DNA of 64,000 bases from the NCBI RefSeq assembly GCF_005887115.1, contig NZ_PNCJ01000005.1, positions 248,001 to 312,000 of the forward strand, read 5' to 3'. The notes under the pieces were generated by a model. The model was given only the letters and a program-made list of their open reading frames with translations. It ran no database searches and had not been told where the DNA came from. Position 1 is the first letter of the stretch; each line of letters opens with the position of its first letter. Made by a program: the position numbers and the translations under genes. Origin of the DNA: Pseudoalteromonas rubra. GTDB lineage: Bacteria; Pseudomonadota; Gammaproteobacteria; Enterobacterales; Alteromonadaceae. Shown in pieces: positions 1 to 8,090 of the stretch.

Positions 1-706
1 TTAGGGCCAAATTCTTCTTCTCTGCTTTATTCTGTCGCCAACTGGCCAGTGTTCTTAAGATGGCTAGGTCGCGTGGCTTGAGCTGCCAGACATTTTTGAT
101 ACTCAGGTAAAGGTAGTGATCCGGCGTTCTGAACGCCCGCTTTTGGGCGATCAGCTGCGATTCACACATCACTATGTCGGATAACCCTTTTTCGGCAATC
201 TTTTTGCTAATGGTCTGATAACATGGCAAGAGGTAAAATACGTCTGCTGCGGCATACTCCAGCTGACTTGCCTGCAATGGACGCTTTAGCCAGTCCGTTC
301 TGGACATGCTCTTATCAAGCTCGATATCGAGCATCGACTTGACCATATTGGCAAACCCCACACAATTACCCTCTCCGAGCAATTGCAGCGCAAATTGCGT
401 GTCAAACAGAGGTGTTGGCACAAAGCCCGCGAACTTTTGAAATACTTCAATATCTTCAGAGGGTGAATGCAATACCTTAACAACCTGCTCATCGCGAAGT
501 AAACGCCATAAACCTGAAAAATCTAGCTCACTCAGCGGGTCTATCAGCGCCAGATGCTCGCCATCGTAGACTTGAATCAAGGCAATCTCAGGATACAAAG
601 TTCTGCGACGCATAAATTCAGTGTCTATAGCCAACACCTGACTATCTGACAGGTTTGCTATAAAGGCATCGAGCTCTGCTTGCTGCTGGATAAATTGATA
701 CTGCAC
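1..706 (-). CDS. rnd: Ribonuclease D, 3' end missing (window edge)
   Basis: Ribonuclease D is a cytoplasmic 3'-to-5' exoribonuclease that helps trim tRNA precursors and other structured RNAs. About 235 residues are visible; the family is usually about 370, so the C-terminal HRDC region lies beyond the window. The N-terminal DEDD exonuclease signature IDTEFMRRRTLYPEIALIQV is present at about residues 26-45, followed by LHSPSEDIEVF. Translation starts at a GTG (706-704) preceded by AGGGAG five bases upstream. The ATG two bases further upstream (708-706) is in another frame and soon hits a stop. The gene follows fadD, the arrangement known in Escherichia coli, with a terminator between them. Identity is seen in sequence and confidence is high. 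Confidence 0.93.
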   Translation of the reverse strand, partial: MQYQFIQQQAELDAFIANLSDSQVLAIDTEFMRRRTLYPEIALIQVYDGEHLALIDPLSELDFSGLWRLLRDEQVVKVLHSPSEDIEVFQKFAGFVPTPLFDTQFALQLLGEGNCVGFANMVKSMLDIELDKSMSRTDWLKRPLQASQLEYAAADVFYLLPCYQTISKKIAEKGLSDIVMCESQLIAQKRAFRTPDHYLYLSIKNVWQLKPRDLAILRTLASWRQNKAEKKNLAL

Positions 707-716
707 ATTTACTCCC

Positions 717-742
717 TATAAAAAACCGGCTTTCGCCGGTTT
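717..742 (-). terminator. Rho-independent terminator after fadD
   Basis: The perfect 8-bp stem AAACCGGC/GCCGGTTT (723-742) has a four-base loop and, on the minus strand, runs into a T-rich tail. It lies between the fadD stop and the rnd start, so it should reduce read-through into rnd. Confidence 0.85.
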
Positions 743-746
743 CATT

Positions 747-2396
747 TTACTTTAATGCCCTACGCAATATTTTGCCGACATTGGTCTTTGGTAATTCATC
801 TCTGAATTCGACCAATTTAGGGACTTTATAATTGGTTAGCTCATCGCGACAATGCTTTATTATATCTTTTTCTGTCAAAGATGGATCCTTTCGCACGACA
901 AAAACTTTAACCTGTTCACCACTGACCTCATGTGGTACGCCAACAGCGGCTACTTCCAGTACGCCATCGTGCATCGCGACAACTTCTTCGATTTCGTTCG
1001 GGAACACGTTAAACCCTGACACTAAGATCATGTCTTTTTTACGGTCGACGATATAGAAGAAGCCCTCCTCATCATAAATTGCAATGTCACCCGTTGCGAA
1101 CCAGCCGTCTTTCAGACATTCAGCGGTAGCATCAGGGCGGTTATAGTAGCCAGCCATGACTTGGGGACCTTTGACGCACAGCTCGCCTGGCTCTCCTAAT
1201 GGCACTTCCTCTCCACTATCATTGATCACTTTAAGTTCAGTACTTGGGGCTGGTAAACCGATTGAACCATTGTATCCATCAAGATCCCATGGACAAATCG
1301 TCACTAAAGGCGCGCACTCTGTCAGCCCGTAACCTTCCATTAGCTTACTCTTAGTCACTGTCTGCCATCGCTCCGCAACAGGACGCTGCACTGCCATACC
1401 ACCGCCCAGAGACATCTTCAAAGTAGAGAAATCAAGATCTGCAAACCCTGGGGTATTCAATAAACCATTAAATAAGGTGTTAACACCTGTGATGGCTGTA
1501 AATGGATACTTAGCCAGCTCTTTGACAAAACCTGGCATATCGCGAGGGTTGGTGATCAGGATATTGTGGCCACCATACTTCATAAAGGTGAGGCAGTTAG
1601 CTGTCAATGCAAAAATATGATAAAGCGGTAATGCTGTAATAACGACTTCACGTCCTTTATCGAGTACTTTATCTAGGCACCCAGATACCTGTTCCAGGTT
1701 TGCAACCATATTTCCATGGGTCAGCATAGCCCCTTTAGAAACCCCGGTTGTCCCCCCCGTGTACTGAAGAAATGCAAGGTCATTCAGAGTGATATCCGGT
1801 ACCTTATACAGGCCAGGATCAGCACTGATAGCGTGTGCAAAAGGTAAAGCATTAGGAAGTGTATAGTCTGGGACCATTTTCTTAAGCTTTTTGACCACAA
1901 AGTTGACTAAATGCTTTTTGAATCCACCCAGCATATCCCCAATTTGGGTTACAACAATATGCTTTACACCCGTTGTAGGCAGTGCCTTTTCGAGTGTATG
2001 GGCAAAGTTAGCCAGTATGAATATTGCTTTCGCTTCAGAATCATTTAGCTGATGTTCAAGCTCGCGTACGGTATACAGTGGATTAACGTTTACCACGGTA
2101 CAACCGGCTCGCAGCACGCCCAGAATTGTTACAGGTGTCTGTAACAGGTTTGGCATCATCACCGCTACTTTATCCCCTTTGCCTAGCTTGAGGGTATTTT
2201 GAATGTAACTGGCTACGGCCTTAGTCGCTTCATCAACTTGTTGGTAAGTCATTGTTTTGCCCATGTTACTATAGGCTGGTAACTGGCCAAACTCTTTAAA
2301 ACTGTTGTCGAATAATTCTAGCAGCGAGTTGTAGTGTTCTGGGTCGATTGTTTCGGGCATCCCTTCGGGGTAGCGCTTTAACCAGATTTTTTCCAC
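747..2396 (-). CDS. fadD: Long-chain-fatty-acid-CoA ligase
   Basis: This 549-residue enzyme activates long-chain fatty acids with ATP and CoA, the entry step to beta-oxidation, acting at the inner membrane. The AMP-binding motif [18 protein letters not shown], the adenylate motif [10 protein letters not shown], the hinge region WFATGDIA and the C-terminal GKILRRALK are all visible. Length matches E. coli FadD (561). The start is a GTG (2396-2394) with AGGAG six bases upstream. It precedes rnd as in E. coli. A 19-bp perfect palindrome about 40 bases upstream may be the operator of a fatty-acid or short-chain acyl-CoA responsive regulator; that is inference. Nothing is missing from the catalytic motifs. 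Confidence 0.96.
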   Translation of the reverse strand: MEKIWLKRYPEGMPETIDPEHYNSLLELFDNSFKEFGQLPAYSNMGKTMTYQQVDEATKAVASYIQNTLKLGKGDKVAVMMPNLLQTPVTILGVLRAGCTVVNVNPLYTVRELEHQLNDSEAKAIFILANFAHTLEKALPTTGVKHIVVTQIGDMLGGFKKHLVNFVVKKLKKMVPDYTLPNALPFAHAISADPGLYKVPDITLNDLAFLQYTGGTTGVSKGAMLTHGNMVANLEQVSGCLDKVLDKGREVVITALPLYHIFALTANCLTFMKYGGHNILITNPRDMPGFVKELAKYPFTAITGVNTLFNGLLNTPGFADLDFSTLKMSLGGGMAVQRPVAERWQTVTKSKLMEGYGLTECAPLVTICPWDLDGYNGSIGLPAPSTELKVINDSGEEVPLGEPGELCVKGPQVMAGYYNRPDATAECLKDGWFATGDIAIYDEEGFFYIVDRKKDMILVSGFNVFPNEIEEVVAMHDGVLEVAAVGVPHEVSGEQVKVFVVRKDPSLTEKDIIKHCRDELTNYKVPKLVEFRDELPKTNVGKILRRALK

Positions 2397-2436
2397 TCTT
2401 AGCTCCTGTGTTCTCGTTATTTTTTATATTGAACCT

Positions 2437-2455
2437 ACCTTAATATAATTAAGGT
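2437..2455. promoter_or_regulatory. Perfect palindrome upstream of fadD, candidate operator
   Basis: ACCTTAAT, a three-base spacer and ATTAAGGT form a perfect 8+8 inverted repeat in the AT-rich fadD upstream region. It lacks a GC-rich stem and a T tail, so an operator is likelier than a terminator. It does not match the PsrA-type core (TTCAAAC...GTTTGAA) as I recall it. The cognate regulator is unknown. Confidence 0.45.
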
Positions 2456-2518
2456 ACATAAACAATTGAGTAAATACTCTAAAGCTGGGATAGTCCCACA
2501 TTTGGCATAAATATACAA

Positions 2519-3403
2519 TCAGGAAAGGTTCAGATGTTTAATATGCGTTAAGGTCTTTTCTAACACCTGATCCGCGCTTTCCATATGACAATGATGCCCA
2601 CCACCGACTTCAACACATCTAAACCTTTTAAAACATTCGGAAAATTGTGCCAAACTATGCTTCATCTGTGCAAACCCAGACGTCCCCATTATAGCTAATG
2701 TTGGGGTTTCAATGTCTTGCAGTAAACTAAGCGCCTGAGCACGCGAAAACCGTGTTGTCGAAGGGAGTTTCAGTTTCGGGTCAGTTGTTAACCAGGCCCC
2801 CTTCTCGCTCAGTTCAATATTTCGCTCCATTAATATAGCAGCAATTTCCTCGTTGAAATCGCTGACTTTAACCCGAGCTTTAATTATCGCCTGCTTATCT
2901 GCAAACAGTCGTCTGGTTGAATTATCTTTTTCATCGAATACTTCGCGCGCCGTAAAAGCTTGCAGCAACTGTTGTCTGGCGTTTTTATCGCTTTGGTAAA
3001 GAAGCCCTATACCGTCTATCAATGTCAGGGAACCCACTTTTTCCCTGTATAGGCTGGTAAACAACCCACCAACCAATGCTCCCATCGAATGTCCGACGAT
3101 ATCACAGCGTTCTAGTTCCATATAACGAAAAAAACTCAAGATATCATAAACATATTCAACAAAGTAATAATGAGCATCGGAGCTTCGCCAGTTTGACTGG
3201 CCATGCCCTGGAAAATCTAAGGCTATAAATCTGAATTCTTCAAGCTGTTCACTTGATAGCTTTGATAACATTGGCAAAAAACTGTTACTGTTATCCTGCC
3301 AACCATGTAACATCAACACCGTCCGCTTCCCCTTACCCAACTCCTGGTAAGCGTACCCGGCAACCTTTCCTTGTTTTATCTTATTTTTATTAGCAATCAA
3401 CAT
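2519..3403 (-). CDS. Alpha/beta-fold hydrolase
   Basis: A 294-residue cytoplasmic alpha/beta hydrolase of unknown substrate. The oxyanion region HGWQDNSNSF is at about 33-42. The nucleophile elbow GHSMG at 104-108 gives Ser106 as nucleophile. GGGHHCHME near the C terminus supplies the likely catalytic histidine. The HGWQDN motif resembles the serine-hydrolase-like group of esterases. There is no signal peptide. It lies upstream of fadD on the same strand, separated by about 120 bases that hold the fadD palindrome, so it may share fatty-acid context without being in the same transcript. In E. coli this position holds the lipoprotein gene yeaY instead. Family assignment is firm; substrate is not known. 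Confidence 0.85.
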   Translation of the reverse strand: MLIANKNKIKQGKVAGYAYQELGKGKRTVLMLHGWQDNSNSFLPMLSKLSSEQLEEFRFIALDFPGHGQSNWRSSDAHYYFVEYVYDILSFFRYMELERCDIVGHSMGALVGGLFTSLYREKVGSLTLIDGIGLLYQSDKNARQQLLQAFTAREVFDEKDNSTRRLFADKQAIIKARVKVSDFNEEIAAILMERNIELSEKGAWLTTDPKLKLPSTTRFSRAQALSLLQDIETPTLAIMGTSGFAQMKHSLAQFSECFKRFRCVEVGGGHHCHMESADQVLEKTLTHIKHLNLS

Positions 3404-3538
3404 AAATTCATATTCTTATTGAGCGGTTTACATTAATATTCTACGCATTCTAGCTCGCGTTCAAAGCATTAATCACCCATCAGCAGTGAGTGTTTTTGCA
3501 CCAAGGCGAGCACACACACGGGAAATTAAGGACCACCA

Positions 3539-4840
3539 ATGATACGAAAAATTAGTGCCATAGCGTTAGCACTGGGCTGTACCTTACCTAATACTGCCCT
3601 CGCGGCACCAAAGAACATCATTTACATGATTGGAGATGGTATGGGCCCGGCTTTTACTACTGCCTACCGCTACATGCAAGACAATCACGAAACGAAAGTT
3701 GTTGAACCGACCGTATTTGATTCTATTTTGGTTGGGATGGCTCACACGTATCCTGATGATGATACTGTCGTCACAGATAGTGCGGCGGGCGCAACGGCGC
3801 TCAGTACCGCGTCAAAAAGTTATAATGGCGCTATTGCAGTCGACACACATAAACACTCGCTGAAGACCATGCTCGAAATGGCAAAAGAGCAAGGAATGAC
3901 AACCGCATTGGTTGCAACTTCACAGATTAACCATGCTACACCAGCAAGTTTCGCAGCGCACAACGAATCGCGCCGCAACTATGACGAAATTGCCGATGAT
4001 TACATCGACAACAAGATTGCAGGCAAGCTTCCTGTCGATTTGATGCTGGGTGGAGGTACAAAATACTTCATCCGTGAAGACAGAAATCTGGTTAACGAAT
4101 TTAAGCAGGCGGGTTATCAATACACAGACGCTTTTAGCAATTTAAACGCACTAAACCGATTACCAGCCTTAGGCCTGTTCGCAGACGTTGCCTTTCCTCA
4201 TGCCATAGATAGTGATCAGCCAAACCGGCTTTCCGCTATGACCGATAAAACGCTTTCATTGTTGCACAAACACAATGAAAAAGGCTTTTTTGTCATGATT
4301 GAGGGCAGTCAAATTGACTGGTGTGGCCATGCAAATGACATAGCCTGTGCAATGAAAGAGATGGATGATTTCGCTGGAGCGATCTCTCTTGCGAAGGCAT
4401 ATGTGGACGCTAATCCAGATACCTTATTGGTTGTCACTGCAGACCACTCAACCGGGGGACTAACCCTTGGAAGTAATGGCGTATATGAATGGAAGACAGA
4501 CGTTGTTGCGAAGGTAACAGCCTCTGTTAAAGAAATAACCAACTCCCTGTACGACATGAAGCCCGAGCAAATGCAGCAAGCCTGGATTGAATTAACAGGC
4601 CTACCTTTTGATGCAGAAACTAAAAAGCATCTTACAAGTGCGCAAAAGGAGTCAAAAGAAGCGCTTTACAAGGCAGCTAATAAGCTGATCAATGATGCAA
4701 GCTTTACGGGATGGACCACCAAAGGACATACCGCCATTGATGTGCAAATTTTTGCCTACGGAGAAGGTCGAGATGCCTTTATTGGCTCTTTAAACAATAC
4801 CCAAATCGCAGATAAGCTCATCTCCTATATAGCCAAGTAA
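3539..4840 (+). CDS. Alkaline phosphatase, PhoA family, secreted
   Basis: A 433-residue phosphomonoesterase with an N-terminal signal peptide ending near ALA (about residue 22), so it is exported to the periplasm. Metal ligand Asp33 sits in YMIGDGMGPAFTTAYR, and the phosphorylated serine, Ser81, lies in TDSAAGATALSTASKSYNGA. The later metal-site motif TADHSTGG is present around residue 300, and a conserved histidine occurs in TKGHTAIDV near the end. Length fits PF00245 enzymes. A ribosome-binding site AAGGAC precedes the ATG. It is transcribed divergently from the hydrolase gene. I could not identify a convincing Pho box in the 135-base upstream gap, so phosphate control is unproven. Confidence 0.93.
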   Translation: MIRKISAIALALGCTLPNTALAAPKNIIYMIGDGMGPAFTTAYRYMQDNHETKVVEPTVFDSILVGMAHTYPDDDTVVTDSAAGATALSTASKSYNGAIAVDTHKHSLKTMLEMAKEQGMTTALVATSQINHATPASFAAHNESRRNYDEIADDYIDNKIAGKLPVDLMLGGGTKYFIREDRNLVNEFKQAGYQYTDAFSNLNALNRLPALGLFADVAFPHAIDSDQPNRLSAMTDKTLSLLHKHNEKGFFVMIEGSQIDWCGHANDIACAMKEMDDFAGAISLAKAYVDANPDTLLVVTADHSTGGLTLGSNGVYEWKTDVVAKVTASVKEITNSLYDMKPEQMQQAWIELTGLPFDAETKKHLTSAQKESKEALYKAANKLINDASFTGWTTKGHTAIDVQIFAYGEGRDAFIGSLNNTQIADKLISYIAK

Positions 4841-4850
4841 CCCGTCATGT

Positions 4851-4879
4851 ATAATGGGCCTGAACGCCAGGCCCATTAT
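4851..4879. terminator. Long hairpin between convergent genes
   Basis: ATAATGGGCCT and AGGCCCATTAT form a perfect 11-bp stem around a 7-base loop between the alkaline phosphatase and the convergent EIIC-EAL gene. Neither side has a strong T tract. It may stop transcription from both directions or stabilise 3' ends. Confidence 0.6.
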
Positions 4880-4881
4880 CA

Positions 4882-6933
4882 TCAAAGTACTTGGCTTTTA
4901 ATGTCCTGATGAGATTCGTGCTGCTTTTTTAATAAATCCATTGCCTCATCAATAGGCATCGCCTTGTAATATAAAAACCCTTGCACACAGTCTACCTGTG
5001 ATTGCTTAACCAGACTCTCTTCCTCTTTAGTCTCTACCCCCTCCGCCACTAACCTAAACCCTAGCTTAGCAATCATCTCAGACAGGTTGGTATACAAAGA
5101 CACAGACTTACTGTTATAGCTCTCAGGCAATAAACTCCGGTCTAGTTTAATGGTATCTATATTGAGTTTGGACAACACCGAAAGACATGAATAGCCGGTA
5201 CCGAAATCATCCATTGCGCAGGCAATCTGATGTTCACGAAGTAAATTTACTACATCGACCGTCCGATTAAAGTCTTCTATATAACTCGATTCGAGCAGCT
5301 CAACTTCAACTTGCCCAGGGTAATCGGCAAACGCCTTTACAATGCGTTTATAGCCGCCTGTCAGCAAATTTTGCGGTGAGATATTAAAGCTCACTTTTGG
5401 CCTGAACCCATCCCGGGCAAATTGCTCCAAGTCCACTTCCAACTGGTCGATAACAAAATTATCTATGATGTGCAACAGTGAATGATGCTCTAACGTTGCC
5501 AGAAACCAGGGCCCCTGTACCCGACCATCTGGGTCTTTGAGACGCAGCAACGCTTCAAATCCCACCACGTCCTTAGTGTAGGGGTTAATTTTGGGCTGGT
5601 AAAACAGCATCAGCTCGCCTCTATTCAGTGCATCTGTGACTTCTTTCAAACTATGAACATTGATCTGCTCTTCTCGTTGGGAGCGCGTATATGAACTTTC
5701 CGCGCCGGCTTCAATCAGCCTGCCTGTTGTAAACCTCTTAAGCAGTACATCCAACGCTTTTCCCGATAAATTATGATCGCGATTAAACTTTAAAAATGGA
5801 AAATAGAGACAAGCATTCAGCGCTATCAGCGCCACTTGCAGCGCAATACCACTGAAATTCTGTGTCAGCAGCCAGCCACTAACAAAAACAGGGGTAAACC
5901 AGGGAATATCCATTGCAGGGTCCAGAGAAATAAGCCCCGTAGAGATACAGGTATAAGCGATTAATGCGTTGAGCAGCGGACTAAGCAAAAAAGGAATGAG
6001 CAAATAAGGATTAAATACAATTGGCAGTGCATAGAGCATTACCTCGCTAATATTAAACAGGGCCAGTGGCGATGCTATCATGGCGATGCTTCGTTCATGG
6101 CGTGCATTTTTTAGTAACATTGATGCAATGATCAGCCCCCAGATACAACCAGTTCCACCGATAATCACAAAGCAGGTATAAAAGTCATAACTCGAAAGCT
6201 GAGGCAACACCTGATAATCGGTCAGTTCACCGGAAACCAGTAAATGATAAGTATTGTCACCATGGACGCCGATAAACCACAGTAAATGTGAAAAAATCAA
6301 CTGGGCGGAAATTTTCTCGAACACATTCCAAGTGGGATTAAGCAATTTTAAAGTACTGTGGATCTGTCCTGTAAAATGGTCAAACACAGGGATCACAAAT
6401 AAGATCAAAGCAGTGACCAGAATATAAGGAATGATAAGATTCAGGTGTTTTCGTAAAAACAGACTAATTGAGCTTATCCCCACTAGTCTGAGCCAGCGAA
6501 TGCGCTCTATATGTGAAAGTAAATAGCAGCAAAGCACAGGCATAAGTAGCGAATACAACATCCCGTTTCTATGCACGATAGTCAGGGTTCCCTGGCTTAT
6601 TTCTATGTAGCCCGTTGTCGCTGTAAAACAGGCAAGCACTAATACAGGACCAGCAATGGTGTGGATTTTTAGGTTTTTTGACAGATAGTAACTAAAAGAA
6701 ATTAAAGTTAGTAAGGGAAATATCCCCCAAACCAAAGTATTAAAATCGCCTAAGGCTTGATACTTAAGCTTGCCTAAGTCGTCGCCAAGCCACTGATTTA
6801 AAAGGGTGATCACGGAGGCAACGATAAAAAACGGGATAAGAGCGATATAGCCTTCCCGCAAAGACAAAACAATCGTATTTGAAGAAAGCTTGAGTGCAAA
6901 CTGGTTAAATCTGTTCAGCAAACTCGTAACCAT
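4882..6933 (-). CDS. PTS EIIC-like membrane domain fused to EAL phosphodiesterase
   Basis: A 683-residue inner-membrane protein. Residues 1 to about 380 are a polytopic segment resembling the sugar permease subunit (EIIC) of cellobiose/lactose-type phosphotransferase systems, with about ten hydrophobic helices. Residues from about 440 to 675 form an EAL domain that degrades c-di-GMP. Catalytic motifs look intact: FEALLR (about 459), NISPQNL, VELLES, MDDFGTGYS, IKLDRSL, VAEGVET and VQGF. No EIIA or EIIB domain is fused or encoded nearby, so the membrane part is more likely a sensor than a full transporter; that is inference. This fusion is known in Vibrio and Pseudoalteromonas annotation, but its ligand is not settled. 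The gene follows the 95-residue gene on the same strand after a 134-base gap. Confidence 0.88.
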   Translation of the reverse strand: MVTSLLNRFNQFALKLSSNTIVLSLREGYIALIPFFIVASVITLLNQWLGDDLGKLKYQALGDFNTLVWGIFPLLTLISFSYYLSKNLKIHTIAGPVLVLACFTATTGYIEISQGTLTIVHRNGMLYSLLMPVLCCYLLSHIERIRWLRLVGISSISLFLRKHLNLIIPYILVTALILFVIPVFDHFTGQIHSTLKLLNPTWNVFEKISAQLIFSHLLWFIGVHGDNTYHLLVSGELTDYQVLPQLSSYDFYTCFVIIGGTGCIWGLIIASMLLKNARHERSIAMIASPLALFNISEVMLYALPIVFNPYLLIPFLLSPLLNALIAYTCISTGLISLDPAMDIPWFTPVFVSGWLLTQNFSGIALQVALIALNACLYFPFLKFNRDHNLSGKALDVLLKRFTTGRLIEAGAESSYTRSQREEQINVHSLKEVTDALNRGELMLFYQPKINPYTKDVVGFEALLRLKDPDGRVQGPWFLATLEHHSLLHIIDNFVIDQLEVDLEQFARDGFRPKVSFNISPQNLLTGGYKRIVKAFADYPGQVEVELLESSYIEDFNRTVDVVNLLREHQIACAMDDFGTGYSCLSVLSKLNIDTIKLDRSLLPESYNSKSVSLYTNLSEMIAKLGFRLVAEGVETKEEESLVKQSQVDCVQGFLYYKAMPIDEAMDLLKKQHESHQDIKSQVL

Positions 6934-7067
6934 AAATTGTTCTTTTCTTTTAACACTACTCCAAAAGCAGATTAAAACAAATGATTTGACTAAATTTTTG
7001 CTGAAAAATATTCAAGCGAGCGTGCGCTTTGAGCAAACGTGAACGAATAGCATTGAGAGATGGTAGA

Positions 7068-7355
7068 TCAGGCGTAAATGCTGACACCAAGTAAAGACTG
7101 TACTTCGCTGCGCCGATCCTGATTTTGGATGGCGCTATAGGCTTGCATGGCAACACTGTTTTTGTAACTGGGTTGGTCGTAGATAACGTCGCGCTTGTCT
7201 GCATTGTACTGCTGCGCAAGCGCTACGCCGGCTTCCGAAAACTTTAGCTGCGCAGCAGGTTTGGCGGGCGTAACAGGATCACTGGCAGCAGGTTTAGCAA
7301 CCGACTGCCTGAGCTGATAAGTATCCTGATTCTGAACAAGCTGGTTGATTTTCAT
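7068..7355 (-). CDS. Small protein of unknown function
   Basis: A 95-residue hydrophilic protein rich in Gln, Ala, Ser and Asp, starting MKINQLVQNQDTY. It has a Pro/Ala-rich linker around residues 20-35 and no signal peptide, membrane helix or cysteine. It follows tsaB by 48 bases on the same strand, so it is probably the last gene of the yoaA-tsaB transcript. No strong ribosome-binding site is visible. I do not recognise the family. An overlapping reading frame (6956-7219) is a shadow. It is probably a real gene because its product is compositionally ordinary and the frame is clean, but no function can be offered. Confidence 0.65.
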   Translation of the reverse strand: MKINQLVQNQDTYQLRQSVAKPAASDPVTPAKPAAQLKFSEAGVALAQQYNADKRDVIYDQPSYKNSVAMQAYSAIQNQDRRSEVQSLLGVSIYA

Positions 7356-7403
7356 CAGTCTTTGTCACTCAAATACACAACACACCAGTTTAAGACTAGC
7401 CTG

Positions 7404-8090
7404 TTATTCGCGCCCGGGCAACTTCTGCCAGGTGACCGTATCTCTGACATACTGCGGCTGAGCGTCAGCGGCATTAACAACCTGCCCGGATTCAAACTGT
7501 TCAGCACCTGTACTGAGCATATACTCAGCATGAGGCAAAGTAATATCGGCATTCACATCCAATAATAGCTTTTCGGCAACGTCTGAATATGTCTGCCAGC
7601 CGGTACCCACAGCTAATACACCTTGATAATCACCCTCTATTAGCTCTGGCTTGATCACTGTTTCTTCACCCAGTGCTACGGCCTGATCATTCTCTCCTCT
7701 GGTGTAATTACACAGATAAACTTCACCCATCCGGGCATCAATAGCCACCAGGACTTGCTGAGCATTTGTTTGGACAAATGCTTGTTGGGCCATCGCTTGT
7801 AATGTCGAAACACCCGCTAATTGCAAATTACCTGAGTAAGCCAACCCCTGAGCGACTGCGACCCCTATACGTACCCCGGTAAAACTTCCGGGACCACGTC
7901 CAAACACAAGTCCATCCAGGTCTTTTAACTCGCAACCAGCATCAGACAAAATCTGCTCGATCAAGGGCAGTATTTTCTGACTATGTTGCTGAGGACATTC
8001 TTCAAAATGACGATAGATCTTGTTGTTGTACGACAACGCCAGGCTGAGTGCTTCTGTTGAAGCATCCAGGGCAAGCAAATTATATTTCAT
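7404..8090 (-). CDS. tsaB: tRNA N6-threonylcarbamoyladenosine biosynthesis protein TsaB
   Basis: TsaB is the inactive ASKHA-fold partner of TsaD in the TsaBDE complex, which makes t6A at position 37 of ANN-decoding tRNAs. The protein has LALDASTEALSLAL at the N terminus, FGRGPGSFTGVRIGVAVAQG around residues 65-85, and the VAIDARMGEVYLC segment, all typical of the family. Length (about 228 residues) is normal. I choose ATG 8090; an in-frame TTG at 8099 would add MTS but leaves no room for a ribosome-binding site. The start overlaps the 3' end of yoaA by 11 bases, suggesting translational coupling. The tsaB-yoaA pair also occurs in E. coli. Confidence 0.95.
   Translation of the reverse strand: MKYNLLALDASTEALSLALSYNNKIYRHFEECPQQHSQKILPLIEQILSDAGCELKDLDGLVFGRGPGSFTGVRIGVAVAQGLAYSGNLQLAGVSTLQAMAQQAFVQTNAQQVLVAIDARMGEVYLCNYTRGENDQAVALGEETVIKPELIEGDYQGVLAVGTGWQTYSDVAEKLLLDVNADITLPHAEYMLSTGAEQFESGQVVNAADAQPQYVRDTVTWQKLPGRE

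Noticed and set aside
286..492. 68-codon minus-strand frame inside rnd
   Set aside because: It is out of frame with the clear RNase D reading frame that begins at GTG 706.
706..708. Apparent frameshift at the start of rnd when read from the ATG at 708
   Set aside because: The true start is the overlapping GTG at 706-704, which is in frame with the DEDD motifs and has a ribosome-binding site.
3404..3538. Pho box upstream of the alkaline phosphatase gene
   Set aside because: No pair of CTGTCAT-like repeats at 11-base spacing could be found.
6956..7219. 87-codon frame downstream of the 95-residue gene
   Set aside because: It overlaps that gene in another frame, is compositionally odd and has no ribosome-binding site.
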